Source: Prevotella melaninogenica
GTDB taxonomy: Bacteria > Bacteroidota > Bacteroidia > Bacteroidales > Bacteroidaceae
Length of the DNA: 64,000 bases
Direction: 5' to 3'
NCBI RefSeq assembly: GCF_018128065.1
Contig: NZ_CP072360.1
Span: 1,796,478-1,860,477 of the forward strand
The first letter of the stretch is position 1. Every line of letters begins with the position of its first letter. This document shows, piece after piece, positions 47,190-56,348 of this stretch. The notes under the pieces are model-generated. The model searched no databases. It was given only the letters and a program-made list of their open reading frames with translations, and was not told the origin of the DNA. The translations under genes were made by a program, and so were the position numbers.

Positions 47190-47501
47190 CTACCCTACAA
47201 CCAAGGCAAAACGAAGTCCTAAAGCATTCGCAATTTGCATAAAAGTAGAAAGTTGCATATCGCTGTTTCCACGCTCGATATTTGAGATATACTCTCTCTT
47301 CTTACCAATCTTATCTGCCAACTGCTGCTGTGTCATCTTCTGCTGCTTGCGCTGCTCCTTCAGTAGTTCTGCATAATAGTAAGCCTTGGCACGTGCCTCA
47401 AACTCGGTACGCTCCGGAGAATCCTCACATCCAACTTCTTCATTGAGAATATCATCAAATGATTTTAAACGCTTCCACTTTTCTTCATTAATCTTCTTCA
47501 T
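47190..47501 (-). CDS. higA: HigA-like helix-turn-helix antitoxin
   Basis: A 103-residue protein with a leading alpha-rich stretch and a C-terminal XRE-type helix-turn-helix (about 55-95, MTQQQLADKIGKKREYISNIERGNSDMQLSTFMQIANALG). This is the layout of antitoxins that pair with HigB/RelE toxins, which they bind and also repress. It overlaps the upstream toxin frame by 14 bases, and toxin-before-antitoxin is the HigBA order. It appears intact even though the toxin frame is broken. The family is firm; the name HigA rests on gene order and the HTH. Confidence 0.8.
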   Translation of the reverse strand: MKKINEEKWKRLKSFDDILNEEVGCEDSPERTEFEARAKAYYYAELLKEQRKQQKMTQQQLADKIGKKREYISNIERGNSDMQLSTFMQIANALGLRFALVVG

Positions 47502-47846
47502 ATTCAGTTCTCCATTCTTCTAAAAGTTTTACTGCTTTGTTTATTTCGCTTCTATATTGCTTCGTATCCTTCTTCAGAAAAGAATTCAACAAAAGAACCT
47601 TAGTCGCAGAGATAATATTTACAGCATCTACTGAAAACACAATAGTTCTATACTCATTTGAAGAAAGGGAAACCCTCATCTCGTATAAGTTCGTATTTTC
47701 TAAATGCTTAATAAACTTTTCACTAACAACAGCTTCTGTTTTTAGAATCTGTATTACATAAAGATACTTTTTTCTAACTTTTGGCTCTAAGGATTTTAGA
47801 AACTCTAAAAAGGTTCCGTCATCCTTATGTCTCTATCAATTTTCAT
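47488..47846 (-). pseudogene. higB: HigB/RelE-type toxin, frameshifted near the start
   Basis: The downstream frame reads DGTFLEFLKSLEP, then KHLENTNLYEMRVSL and FLKKDTKQYRSEIN, which match HigB/Gp49-like toxins. In frame, codons run up to about 47832, where a stop blocks extension, and there is no start codon before residue DGTF. The only good ATG (47846, MKIDRD) is in another frame. The span is 359 bases, one short of 120 codons, so one missing base would restore a normal 119-residue toxin. Such toxins cut mRNA on ribosomes. The shortest open reading (from 47679) would start mid-domain and is unlikely to be active. It could be a true mutation or a base-calling error. Confidence 0.7.
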
Positions 47847-48000
47847 AGGCAAAGGTAACAAACAAATTACATATATCCATATAAATGGAATGAATTAATT
47901 ACATTATTAAGATTTATAAAAGGATTATAGCAAACAAAAAAGATTAAGATTCGGAGGTTTGTATGTAGGTTGAAGATATTAAAAGATTTTCGGTTATAGT

Positions 48001-48033
48001 CTGTAGGGATACACAAACCATGCATCCCTACAG
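48001..48033. terminator. Perfect 10-bp hairpin downstream of recQ
   Basis: CTGTAGGGAT pairs with ATCCCTACAG around a 13-base loop, about 40 bases after the recQ stop on the minus strand. There is no long T run. Confidence 0.5.
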
Positions 48034-48071
48034 ATAAAGAGCAATACACCCATTAGTAATGGTGTATAGTA

Positions 48072-50255
48072 TTAGTTAGCCATCTCTGACAGGAACTTGA
48101 TGCGTACAAGACGAATTTCTTCTTCACTATAGTCACTGTCAAGTTCTTCCATGGCTACATCAAGACTATCTGTCTCGCTGTCCATAAAGTAATCGTAGAT
48201 ATCGTCTATCTGGTCCTCATCGTATACTTCTTCAAGGAAGTAGTCGATATTGAGTTTTGTACCACTATAAACAATCTCTTCTATCTTTGTCAGCAGATCA
48301 TCAAAGTCAAGTCCCTCAGCTGTAGCGATATCATCAAGCGGTAACTTACGATCAATACTCTGGATGATCTTAACCTTCTGTATCGACTTCTTAGCCACAG
48401 TTCTAACACGCAACTCTTCTGGACGTTCAATATTATTCTCCTCACAATGCTGCTTTATCAACTCAAGGAATTCTTTTCCATAACGTTTTGCCTTACCAGC
48501 ACCAACACCTTGAATATTCTGCAGTTCCTGTTCGTTAATAGGATACATCATCGCCATCTGTTCCAAAGAAACATCTTGGAAGATTACGTAAGGAGGAATT
48601 TCCAACTTACGAGCTATCTTCTTGCGGAGGTTCTTCAACATAGAGAAGAGTTCGGGGTCGAGAACCGCCGTACCCATCATTGGGTCATCATCCTCATCTT
48701 CTTCCTTAAACTCTGTATCCATAACTATCATAAACGGCTCTGGCGACTTCATGAATCGCTTACCAGCAGCGGTAAGCTTTAGCAGACCATAATTTTCAAC
48801 ATCCTTCTTTAGATAACCAGCCAAGAGAGCCTGACGTATGACAGGATTCCATATCTTGGGGTTCTCATCCTCACCTTCTCCAAAGTCATCCAACTCATCA
48901 TGCTTATGATCTTTCTGATCGTCGGTAGCCCTACCCCGCACAAAGTCAATAACATACTCTTGACGGAAGTTCTCCTTTAGTGTCTTCACAGCTTTAAGAA
49001 CGATGAGGAGTTCTTTCTGAGCTTCTATCTTTGTCTTTGGATGCAAACAGTTGTCGCACATAGAGCAGTTACACTTTGGGTAGTCTTCACCAAAGTAATG
49101 TAACAGCATCTTACGACGACAGACAGAAGACTCAGCATAGGCTTCTGTCTCTTGCAACAACTGACGACCAATATCTTGTTCTGCAACAGGTTTTCCCTCC
49201 ATAAACTTCTCCAGTTTATTGAGATCCTTCTTAGAATAGAACACAATACAGATACCCTCTTCCCCATCACGTCCAGCTCGTCCCGTCTCTTGATAATAGC
49301 CTTCAAGGCTCTTTGGTATATCATAGTGTATGACAAAGCGTACATCTGGTTTGTCAATACCCATACCAAAGGCTATCGTGGCTACGATGACATCCAATTC
49401 TTCCATAAGGAAATCATCCTGCGTCTTAGAGCGTGTCTCTGAATCGAGTCCCGCATGATATGGAGCTGCCTTTATGTCATTGGCTTGTAAGATGGCGGCT
49501 AACTCTTCCACTTTCTTACGTGAAAGACAATAGATAATACCACTCTTACCTGCATGCTGCTTAATAAACTTGATGATCTGCTTATTTGTATCGTCATCAC
49601 TCTTCTTCGGACGTACCTCATAATAAAGGTTCGGACGATTGAAAGAGCTTTTGAACTCGGTACAATCCTCAATGCCTAAGCTACGCACAATGTCTGTACG
49701 CACCTTATCAGTGGCTGTAGCTGTCAGTGCAATCACAGGCGCAGTACCAATCGTTTCGATAGCACAACGAATCTTACGATACTCTGGTCGGAAATCATGC
49801 CCCCACTCCGAGATACAATGTGCCTCATCAATAGCATAGAAACTAATCTTCACAGACTTCAGGAACTCCATATTCTCCTCCTTATTCAAAGACTCTGGAG
49901 CAACATAGAGCAACTTTGTACGTCCTGAGACAACGTCTGCACGCACTTGATCAACCTCAGCTTTCTTCAAAGAAGAGTTGAGATAATGTGCCACACCATC
50001 TTCCTCGCTGATTCCATTGATAACATCCACCTGATTCTTCATCAATGCAATAAGCGGAGAAACAACTATCGCTGTTCCTTCCATTATTAATGAGGGAAGC
50101 TGATAGCAAAGACTTTTGCCACCACCTGTTGGCATCAATACGAAAGTATCGTGTCCGGCAAGAAGATTACGAATAATAGCTTCTTGGTCGCCTTTGAACT
50201 TGTCAAAGCCAAAGTAGTGTTTTAGTTTTTCGGTAAGATTGACTTCTTGTGTCAT
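48072..50255 (-). CDS. recQ: ATP-dependent DNA helicase RecQ
   Basis: A 727-residue superfamily 2 helicase for recombination and repair. Walker A is MPTGGGKSLCYQLP (about 40-53), the DEAH box is AIDEAHCISEWGHDFR and motif VI is QETGRAGRDG. The zinc-binding region (C-rich, near 400: CNCSMCDNC) and winged helix follow. An HRDC-like helical domain (about 530-600) and an acidic tail close the protein. It is longer than E. coli RecQ, mostly by a C-terminal extension with PLDDIATAEG. It is 99 bases downstream of clpX on the same strand. Identification is firm. Confidence 0.95.
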   Translation of the reverse strand: MTQEVNLTEKLKHYFGFDKFKGDQEAIIRNLLAGHDTFVLMPTGGGKSLCYQLPSLIMEGTAIVVSPLIALMKNQVDVINGISEEDGVAHYLNSSLKKAEVDQVRADVVSGRTKLLYVAPESLNKEENMEFLKSVKISFYAIDEAHCISEWGHDFRPEYRKIRCAIETIGTAPVIALTATATDKVRTDIVRSLGIEDCTEFKSSFNRPNLYYEVRPKKSDDDTNKQIIKFIKQHAGKSGIIYCLSRKKVEELAAILQANDIKAAPYHAGLDSETRSKTQDDFLMEELDVIVATIAFGMGIDKPDVRFVIHYDIPKSLEGYYQETGRAGRDGEEGICIVFYSKKDLNKLEKFMEGKPVAEQDIGRQLLQETEAYAESSVCRRKMLLHYFGEDYPKCNCSMCDNCLHPKTKIEAQKELLIVLKAVKTLKENFRQEYVIDFVRGRATDDQKDHKHDELDDFGEGEDENPKIWNPVIRQALLAGYLKKDVENYGLLKLTAAGKRFMKSPEPFMIVMDTEFKEEDEDDDPMMGTAVLDPELFSMLKNLRKKIARKLEIPPYVIFQDVSLEQMAMMYPINEQELQNIQGVGAGKAKRYGKEFLELIKQHCEENNIERPEELRVRTVAKKSIQKVKIIQSIDRKLPLDDIATAEGLDFDDLLTKIEEIVYSGTKLNIDYFLEEVYDEDQIDDIYDYFMDSETDSLDVAMEELDSDYSEEEIRLVRIKFLSEMAN

Positions 50256-50354
50256 GTTAATAGCGGGTATATTCCAATCCTTTAGGTTATGTAGGAATAA
50301 TACAACCCACTGATACGACTTTTCTTCACACCAGTAGGCTGTATTTATAGGGTT

Positions 50355-51593
50355 TTATGAGACTGACTTCGATTTCTGAATATGTGCCTTGTTAAGTTGT
50401 TGACGAACGTATTCTTCAGTCACTTCAAACGACTTAATGCGTCGTGATGGTACGTCAAACATAGCATCCATCATCACAGCCTCAACAATTGAACGCAAAC
50501 CACGAGCGCCGAGCTTATACTCTACGCCCTTGTCTACGATATAATTTAGTGCTTCTTCGGTGAAAGTTAGTTTAATACCATCCATACTGAACAGCTTGAT
50601 ATACTGCTTCACGATAGAGTTCTTTGGCTCAACAAGAATCTTACGTAATGCCTCACGATCAAGCGGATTAAGATAGGTAAGCACTGGCAAACGACCAATA
50701 ATCTCAGGAATAAGACCGAATGACTTCAAGTCTTGAGGAAGAACATACTTCATCAAGTCGTTTTTATCTATCTTAGCAACGTTTTGCACAGAGTTGTAAC
50801 CAACCGTGTGTGTGTTCAATCGCTGTGCTATCTTACGTTCAATACCATCGAATGCACCACCACAAATGAAGAGGATATTGCGAGTATCAACGTGTATGTA
50901 ATCCTGATCAGGATGCTTACGACCACCCTTTGGAGGCACGTTCACCATTGTTCCTTCCAAGAGTTTCAACAAACCCTGCTGTACACCCTCACCGCTTACA
51001 TCACGCGTGATGCTTGGGTTATCACTCTTACGTGCAATCTTATCTATCTCGTCGATGAAGACAATACCACGCTCAGCCGCTGGCACGTCATAATTAGCAA
51101 CCTGCAACAAACGTGAGAGGATACTCTCAACGTCCTCGCCTACGTATCCAGCTTCTGTGAATACGGTCGCATCAACAATCGTGAAGGGCACATCAAGCAA
51201 CTTAGCTATGGTGCGAGCGAGCAATGTCTTACCCGTTCCCGTAGAACCAACCATAATAATGTTGCTCTTCTCAATCTCTACACCATCATCGTCCTTTGGT
51301 TGTTGTAAACGCTTATAATGGTTATAAACAGCTACCGCAAGATAGCGCTTCGCTTCATCCTGTCCAATGATATATTCATCAAGATATTTCTTGATTTCCT
51401 TTGGCTTTGGAACCTTCTTGAGCGTAAAAGCCTTATCTTCGCCATTCTGACCTTGTGACAACGCACCTGTCTGCACGGCGATATTATAAGCCTGCTGCGC
51501 ACAATCCTCACAGATATAGCCGTTCAAACCAGTGATAAGGAGTTTTACTTCCTTCTCGCCACGACCACAAAAACTACATTTCTTTTGGGGCAT
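50355..51593 (-). CDS. clpX: ATP-dependent Clp protease ATPase subunit ClpX
   Basis: ClpX is the AAA+ unfoldase that selects substrates and feeds them to ClpP. The N-terminal zinc-binding dimer domain is CSFCGRGE ... CEDC (about 6-34). Walker A is [12 protein letters not shown], Walker [12 protein letters not shown] and the pore/RKH region [13 protein letters not shown]. The 412-residue length is normal. It lies 9 bases after clpP and is followed by recQ after 99 bases, consistent with a clpP-clpX unit downstream of tig. It is cytosolic. Identification is firm. Confidence 0.97.
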   Translation of the reverse strand: MPQKKCSFCGRGEKEVKLLITGLNGYICEDCAQQAYNIAVQTGALSQGQNGEDKAFTLKKVPKPKEIKKYLDEYIIGQDEAKRYLAVAVYNHYKRLQQPKDDDGVEIEKSNIIMVGSTGTGKTLLARTIAKLLDVPFTIVDATVFTEAGYVGEDVESILSRLLQVANYDVPAAERGIVFIDEIDKIARKSDNPSITRDVSGEGVQQGLLKLLEGTMVNVPPKGGRKHPDQDYIHVDTRNILFICGGAFDGIERKIAQRLNTHTVGYNSVQNVAKIDKNDLMKYVLPQDLKSFGLIPEIIGRLPVLTYLNPLDREALRKILVEPKNSIVKQYIKLFSMDGIKLTFTEEALNYIVDKGVEYKLGARGLRSIVEAVMMDAMFDVPSRRIKSFEVTEEYVRQQLNKAHIQKSKSVS

Positions 51594-51602
51594 TATTATC
51601 CT

Positions 51603-52295
51603 TTACTTTACTTCTTCTGAAGCGTTATTTACTGGTTTTCTCATCAGGACCTCATCAATCATACCATACTCCTTAGCTTCTTCAGAAGTCATCCAGTAGT
51701 TACGGTCACTGTCGTTCCACACCTTATCGAAAGGTTGATGAGCGTGTTCACTAATGATTGTATAGAGTTCTTTCTTAAACTTCTGAATCTCTCGTGCTTC
51801 GATTTCAATATCAGAAGCCTGACCCTGTACACCACCTAATGGCTGATGAATCATCACACGACTATGCTTCAGGGCAGAACGTTTACCCTCCTTACCTGCA
51901 ACGAGCAATACAGCTGCCATAGAAGCTGCCATACCTGTACAGAGCGTAGCGACATCACTGGAGATAAACTGCATGGTATCGTAGATACCCAAGCCTGCTG
52001 TTACGCTTCCACCCGGAGAGTTAATATAAATTGATATATCCTTACCCGGGTCTACAGAGTCCAAATAAAGCAACTGTGCCTGAATTGTATTGGCTGAATA
52101 GTCATCCACCTGCGTTCCGAGGAAGATGATCCTCTCCATCATCAAACGTGAGAAGACATCCATCTGAGTTACATTCAGCTGACGCTCCTCAAGGATATAT
52201 GGGTTTAGATACTGTGCTTGTGCTCTCATCACGTCATCAAGTACCATACCATTCATCCCAAGATGCCCTACGGCATACTTTCTAAATTCGTTCAT
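51603..52295 (-). CDS. clpP: ATP-dependent Clp protease proteolytic subunit
   Basis: ClpP is the serine-protease barrel that degrades proteins unfolded by ClpX or ClpA. Catalytic residues are visible: Ser125 in GMAASMAAVLL and His150 in MIHQPLGG. The 230-residue length includes an N-terminal extension of about 30 residues before LEERQLNVTQ, common in this phylum. It is followed by clpX after 9 bases and lies 176 bases after tig, all on the minus strand. Identification is firm. Confidence 0.97.
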   Translation of the reverse strand: MNEFRKYAVGHLGMNGMVLDDVMRAQAQYLNPYILEERQLNVTQMDVFSRLMMERIIFLGTQVDDYSANTIQAQLLYLDSVDPGKDISIYINSPGGSVTAGLGIYDTMQFISSDVATLCTGMAASMAAVLLVAGKEGKRSALKHSRVMIHQPLGGVQGQASDIEIEAREIQKFKKELYTIISEHAHQPFDKVWNDSDRNYWMTSEEAKEYGMIDEVLMRKPVNNASEEVK

Positions 52296-52471
52296 TGTTT
52301 TCCTTTCTATCTAATTTAATATGACAAAAATAGAGGTTATCGACCTCTCTTATCATTGTCATCTAAACAAACACCATGCCACTCAGTGCGACATTTGCCT
52401 GCATATCTAAAGCAAAGATAAGCAAAAAAATCGATAACCCCTATATATAAAGGAAGATTTTTCTAAAAATA

Positions 52472-53836
52472 TTACTCGCTTACAAGTTTGTTGAACTCCT
52501 CAAGACTTACGGTCTTAACGTTCAGTTTAACAACCTCCTTGATAGCTGCAGCAAGCTTGCGATCAAGAGCTGCTTCAACGAAAGAATCTATATTCTCACG
52601 TTTCTTCAGCATCTCATCAGCATAACCATTCAGATAATCCTCTGGAATATTGGTCATACCATACTGAGCAAACTGTGCACGTGCCATCTGACGAGCGCTC
52701 TCACGAACATCATTGTCATCAACCTTAATATCGTTGTCCTTAGCCAACTGCTCCTTAATCAGGTGCCATGTCAACTCCTTGATGCTCTGTGCATAGTTCT
52801 TCTCTACAAACTCTTCACCCTTATCCTGATTGTTAGCCAACATAATACGCTTCAAGATAGCATCTGGGAAAGTCAACTCACCAACTTTCTTCTCGCAGTA
52901 TGCGCGAAGGTCCTGAATAAACTTGTAGTTAGAATCACCCTTCAACTGCTCTGCCAAACCGTCAGCAATTGCCTTACGGAAAGCTGCCTCATCCTTGATA
53001 TCAGCATCCTCACCGTAAACGCTCTTCCAAAGCTCTGCATTGTTCTCAGCCTTAACGAAGCGTGAAATCTCAGTAATCTGATAAGAGAAGTTACCCTTGT
53101 GCTCAGCAACCTCTTCTTTCTTAATCTTCAGGAGTGAAGAAACCTCGATATCATTATCTGGGTAAGCTGCTGTTGGGTTAAAGATAATGATGTCACCAAG
53201 TTTAGCACCATCAAAGAGCTTCTTCTGATCCTCAACCTTGATATACTGTGGCATCAATGATGCGCCCTCAACGGTGATACCACCCTCGAGTGTATTTCCA
53301 TTCTCATCCAACTCACGGAGGTCACCTTTCAACATATCGCGCTGCTCAGGATCGAACACCTCAGCCTTGTCATAGTGACCAGAACGGCTTTGGAACATCT
53401 CAACCTGCTGATCAATCAACTTGTCATCAACAGCAATCTCGTAGTAGTCAATCTTGTTCTTGCCATTCAACTCAATCTTAAACTCTGGTGCAACAGCAAT
53501 ATCAAACTTGAACTCATAAGGTGCTGGTTTCTCCAAGTCAACTGCTTCCTGAGACTCAGAACCCATTGGCTGACCCAACATCTGAATCTTGTTATCAGCG
53601 ATATATTTCTGGAGGTTCTCACCAAGAATTTTATTGATAGCATCCATCTTAACCTGTGAACCATACTGACGCTTAATCAGCCCCATAGGTACCTGACCCT
53701 GACGGAAACCAGGAATGTTAGCACGCTTGCGATAATCCTTGAGAGTTTTCTCTACCTCATCCTTGTAATCAGCTTCCTCAACGGTGATGGTCATCAAGCC
53801 ATTCACTTTGTCGGGATTCTCAAATGAAATTTTCAT
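52472..53836 (-). CDS. tig: Trigger factor
   Basis: Trigger factor binds emerging nascent chains at the ribosome exit and has a small FKBP-type isomerase domain. The N-terminal ribosome-binding tail has the signature GFRQGQVPMGLIKRQYG (about 42-58). The middle FKBP-like segment (about 140-230) and a helical chaperone C-domain follow. Starting at MKISFENPD (53836) gives 454 residues, a normal length. The frame is open to 53899, but the -7 box at 53926-53933 and the family N-terminus favour 53836. tig-clpP-clpX is the common folding/degradation order. Identification is firm. Confidence 0.95.
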   Translation of the reverse strand: MKISFENPDKVNGLMTITVEEADYKDEVEKTLKDYRKRANIPGFRQGQVPMGLIKRQYGSQVKMDAINKILGENLQKYIADNKIQMLGQPMGSESQEAVDLEKPAPYEFKFDIAVAPEFKIELNGKNKIDYYEIAVDDKLIDQQVEMFQSRSGHYDKAEVFDPEQRDMLKGDLRELDENGNTLEGGITVEGASLMPQYIKVEDQKKLFDGAKLGDIIIFNPTAAYPDNDIEVSSLLKIKKEEVAEHKGNFSYQITEISRFVKAENNAELWKSVYGEDADIKDEAAFRKAIADGLAEQLKGDSNYKFIQDLRAYCEKKVGELTFPDAILKRIMLANNQDKGEEFVEKNYAQSIKELTWHLIKEQLAKDNDIKVDDNDVRESARQMARAQFAQYGMTNIPEDYLNGYADEMLKKRENIDSFVEAALDRKLAAAIKEVVKLNVKTVSLEEFNKLVSE

Positions 53837-53925
53837 CTTTGACGTTATATATTTATGTTTATTATTATTTATCAAAAACACAAGTTCACAAGAGAGCACA
53901 ATTACCCCCTATAGACTTTGAAGTG

Positions 53926-53933
53926 CAAAGATA
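53926..53933 (-). promoter_or_regulatory. Promoter -7 box for tig
   Basis: TATCTTTG on the minus strand, 90 bases upstream of the preferred tig start, matches TAnnTTTG. Confidence 0.55.
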
Positions 53934-54130
53934 CTTAAAAAATCGCATAACCTTATAATATATATGTGGAAATTTGTTTTTTTAACCAAGATAATATGCT
54001 ACTTAAGCCTACAACTGGTTTTGTTTTTTTATCAACAAAGTTGCTTACAGCCAACTCTTTATAGTATTTTGCCGTAAGCAGCTTTTTATTTTGCACTTAC
54101 TCTTTATATCTGAAAGGCTCCTTTCTCGAA

Positions 54131-54221
54131 TTATTTTCATGAAAATAAATATTTATGGTCGTGAAGAAAAATATTTCTTTTCATGAAAAAAAATATTTTT
54201 CTTCATGAAAATAATTCGCAA
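54131..54221. repeat. 22-bp TTCATGAA/AAATATTT array, 4 units (locus 2)
   Basis: CATG/CGTG cores begin at 54138, 54160, 54182 and 54204, exactly 22 bases apart. An AAATATTT-like palindrome lies about 11 bases after each of the first three cores. The last unit ends in ATTCGCAA, as at locus 1. Confidence 0.85.
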
Positions 54222-54242
54222 CTTACTTACTCTTGCATAAAC

Positions 54243-54276
54243 AAAGGCGCAAAGAATGCTTTATCTTTGCGCCTTT
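54243..54276 (-). terminator. Intrinsic terminator of lptB
   Basis: AAAGGCGCAAAG pairs with CTTTGCGCCTTT perfectly and is followed on the minus strand by TTTGTTTAT-like sequence. Confidence 0.75.
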
Positions 54277-54320
54277 CTGATGGCTAATATAGCCTATCTA
54301 AAAGAGAGGATATATTCCTC

Positions 54321-55148
54321 TTATAAACCGTTTGCTTCTTCCTGCGCACGTTTACGCTGGTCAAGCAACTGAAAGTCTTTCTTCTGAAGAACGAAATCAG
54401 TACCAAGATACTTCTCTTTCACAATCTTATTGGCTGCCAACTCCTCCGGTGTACCTTTGAAAAGGATGCGTCCCTCAAAGAGAAGATAGGCGCGATCGGT
54501 AATATTCAACGTCTCATGAACGTTGTGGTCAGTGATAAGAATACCGATATTACGGAACTTCAAACGCCATACAATGTGCTGAATATCCTCAACAGCAATA
54601 GGGTCGACACCCGCAAAAGGCTCATCAAGCATGATAAACTTTGGGTCGATAGCTAAACAACGAGCAATCTCACAGCGACGACGCTCACCTCCTGAAAGGC
54701 GGTCACCGAGGTTCTTACGCACTTTCTCCAAACGAAACTCGCGAATAAGACTCTCCATCTTATCAATTCGTTCCAGCTTAGATAGCTTTGTCATCTCCAA
54801 GACACTCATAATATTATCTTCCACGCTCATCTTACGGAAAACACTCGCCTCTTGTGGCAGATATCCAATACCAGCACGGGCACGCTTATAAACAGGAAAG
54901 TTGGTTATCTCCTGATCGTCAATATACACATGTCCCTCATTTGGTACAACCAATCCCGTTGTCATATAGAACGATGTGGTTTTTCCCGCACCATTTGGTC
55001 CAAGCAATCCCACAATCTCACCTTGTTTCACATTGATGCTCACACCATTGGCAACGGTACGCTTTCCGTAACGCTTCACCAGCTTTTCTGTACGAAGAAC
55101 ACTCCCATTGCCTCTTGGGCGTACAACAAAATCATCTAACTCTGACAT
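54321..55148 (-). CDS. lptB: LPS-export ABC transporter ATPase LptB
   Basis: A 275-residue ABC ATPase that powers lipopolysaccharide extraction from the inner membrane by LptF/G. Walker A is [11 protein letters not shown] (about 49-59), the signature is [15 protein letters not shown] (about 152-166), Walker B is [20 protein letters not shown] (about 175-194) and the H-loop is [10 protein letters not shown]. The [11 protein letters not shown] sequence is typical of LptB. The N-terminal extension (about 15 residues) and the longer C-terminus are modest. A single-gene unit with its own promoter (55174-55181). Identification is firm. Confidence 0.94.
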   Translation of the reverse strand: MSELDDFVVRPRGNGSVLRTEKLVKRYGKRTVANGVSINVKQGEIVGLLGPNGAGKTTSFYMTTGLVVPNEGHVYIDDQEITNFPVYKRARAGIGYLPQEASVFRKMSVEDNIMSVLEMTKLSKLERIDKMESLIREFRLEKVRKNLGDRLSGGERRRCEIARCLAIDPKFIMLDEPFAGVDPIAVEDIQHIVWRLKFRNIGILITDHNVHETLNITDRAYLLFEGRILFKGTPEELAANKIVKEKYLGTDFVLQKKDFQLLDQRKRAQEEANGL

Positions 55149-55173
55149 AGTTTTCTCTTTTAAGCTATCGCTG

Positions 55174-55181
55174 CAAAATTA
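55174..55181 (-). promoter_or_regulatory. Promoter -7 box for lptB
   Basis: TAATTTTG on the minus strand, 26 bases upstream of the start. Confidence 0.6.
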
Positions 55182-55422
55182 CGAAATAAAAAGCAGATAG
55201 CAATCATAAAGACGTGAAAAGAAACAAAAGAACAACATAGATAAAAGAATCACGAAGTACTTACGCTTCTGCAGAAAAGTCTCCTTGTAAAGGTTTGAAA
55301 GATACTAATATTATCCTAAGAGTACGCTGCAAGAATGCCAAAGATACTACCTAAAACAAGGGAAAGCACCCTGTATGACTATTAAATAATGTCTTTCTTT
55401 TCTCTTTCTGTGATATTTTGGT

Positions 55423-55430
55423 TAATTTTG
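55423..55430 (+). promoter_or_regulatory. Promoter -7 box for mlaE
   Basis: TAATTTTG matches TAnnTTTG, 27 bases before the mlaE start. Confidence 0.55.
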
Positions 55431-55456
55431 CACTTTGAACATCAAATAGAAAGATC

Positions 55457-56202
55457 ATGCTTTTATTCAAGTGGCTGAACATTCTCGGTAATTATCTTAT
55501 GTTGATGGGACGCTCATTCAGTCGTCCGGAACGAATGAGAATGTTCCTAAAGCGATATGTTAAAGAGATGTCTCAATTGGGTGTCGACTCAATCGGAATC
55601 GTGTTACTCATCTCTTTTTCATTGGAGCAGTTATATGTATACAGATAAAACTTAACGTGCAGAGTCCTTGGATGCCTCATTGGGTGTCGGGTTATGTGAC
55701 ACGTGAGATTATGCTTTTGGAGTTCTCCAGCAGTATCATGTGCTTGATTTTATCGGGCAAGGTAGGGTCAAACATTGCATCGGAATTAGGAACAATGCGT
55801 GTGACACAACAGATTGACGCCTTAGAGATTATGGGTATCAACTCTGCCAGCTACCTCATCTTGCCAAAGATTATGGGACTCATCACAATCATGCCATTCC
55901 TTGTCATCTTCTCAGCAGCAACAGGTATCATTGGAGCATATGCCACAGCCTACCTTGCACATATCATCACACCAGTAGATTTGACTGCTGGTTTGCAACA
56001 CGATTTCAACTCATGGTTTATGTGGATGAGTATCATCAAAGGATTCTTCTTTGCCTTTATCATTGCAAGCGTGTCGTCATATATGGGCTACACGGTAAAA
56101 GGCGGAAGTGTTGAAGTAGGAAAGGCATCTACAGATGCTGTCGTCACCTCAAGCGTCCTGATACTCTTCAGCGATGTTTTCCTCACACAGCTGTTGAGTT
56201 AA
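55457..56202 (+). pseudogene. mlaE: ABC transporter permease MlaE-like, single-base frameshift
   Basis: The permease of a phospholipid-transport ABC system. The first frame gives 63 residues (MLLFKWLNILGNYLMLM... SIGIVLLISF), then an out-of-frame continuation reads FIGAVICIQIKLNVQSPW, GYVTREIMLLEF, GKVGSNIASELGTM, DALEIMGINS and so on, which is the MlaE signature. The shift is in a run of five T at 55615-55619; six would restore one 248-residue protein (746 bases, one short of a codon multiple). It is followed by the mlaF-like ATPase. Either a base-call error in the run or a real mutation; the downstream frame alone starts at 55657 and would lack the N-terminus. Confidence 0.85.
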
Positions 56203-56203
56203 A

Positions 56204-56232
56204 CCTCCCCCAACCCCTCCAAAGGAGGGGAG
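56204..56232. repeat. CCTCCCC-family repeat, left member of pair
   Basis: CCTCCCCCAACCCCTCC, then AAAGGAGGGGAG: a palindrome in itself, and an inverted copy of 56315-56344. It lies 1 base after the mlaE stop. Confidence 0.75.
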
Positions 56233-56314
56233 ATGAGAGAGAATAAATCAACTCTTGAAAGTTAATACGAACTAATTAATAAGCCCATCTTCCCCCACAA
56301 GTAAGCAGATTGGG

Positions 56315-56344
56315 CTCCCCTCCTTTCGGAGGGGTCGGGGGAGG
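56315..56344. repeat. CCTCCCC-family repeat, right member of pair
   Basis: CTCCCCTCCTTTCGGAGGGG, then TCGGGGGAGG, inverted relative to 56204-56232 and ending 5 bases before the mlaF start. A long fold-back between them could affect translation of mlaF. Confidence 0.75.
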
Positions 56345-56348
56345 CTCT

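Larger units (their letters stand above)
53837..54320. other. Intergenic region tig / lptB
   Basis: Holds the tig leader and promoter, a TGCTTAC/GTAAGCA inverted repeat followed by T-rich sequence (54042-54094), an AT-rich 22-bp palindrome array (54131-54221) and the lptB terminator (54243-54276). No gene is seen. Confidence 0.55.
55149..55456. other. Divergent intergenic region lptB / mlaE
   Basis: Holds the lptB promoter and the mlaE promoter box at 55423-55430. The middle shows no gene, repeat array or clear structured element. Confidence 0.5.
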
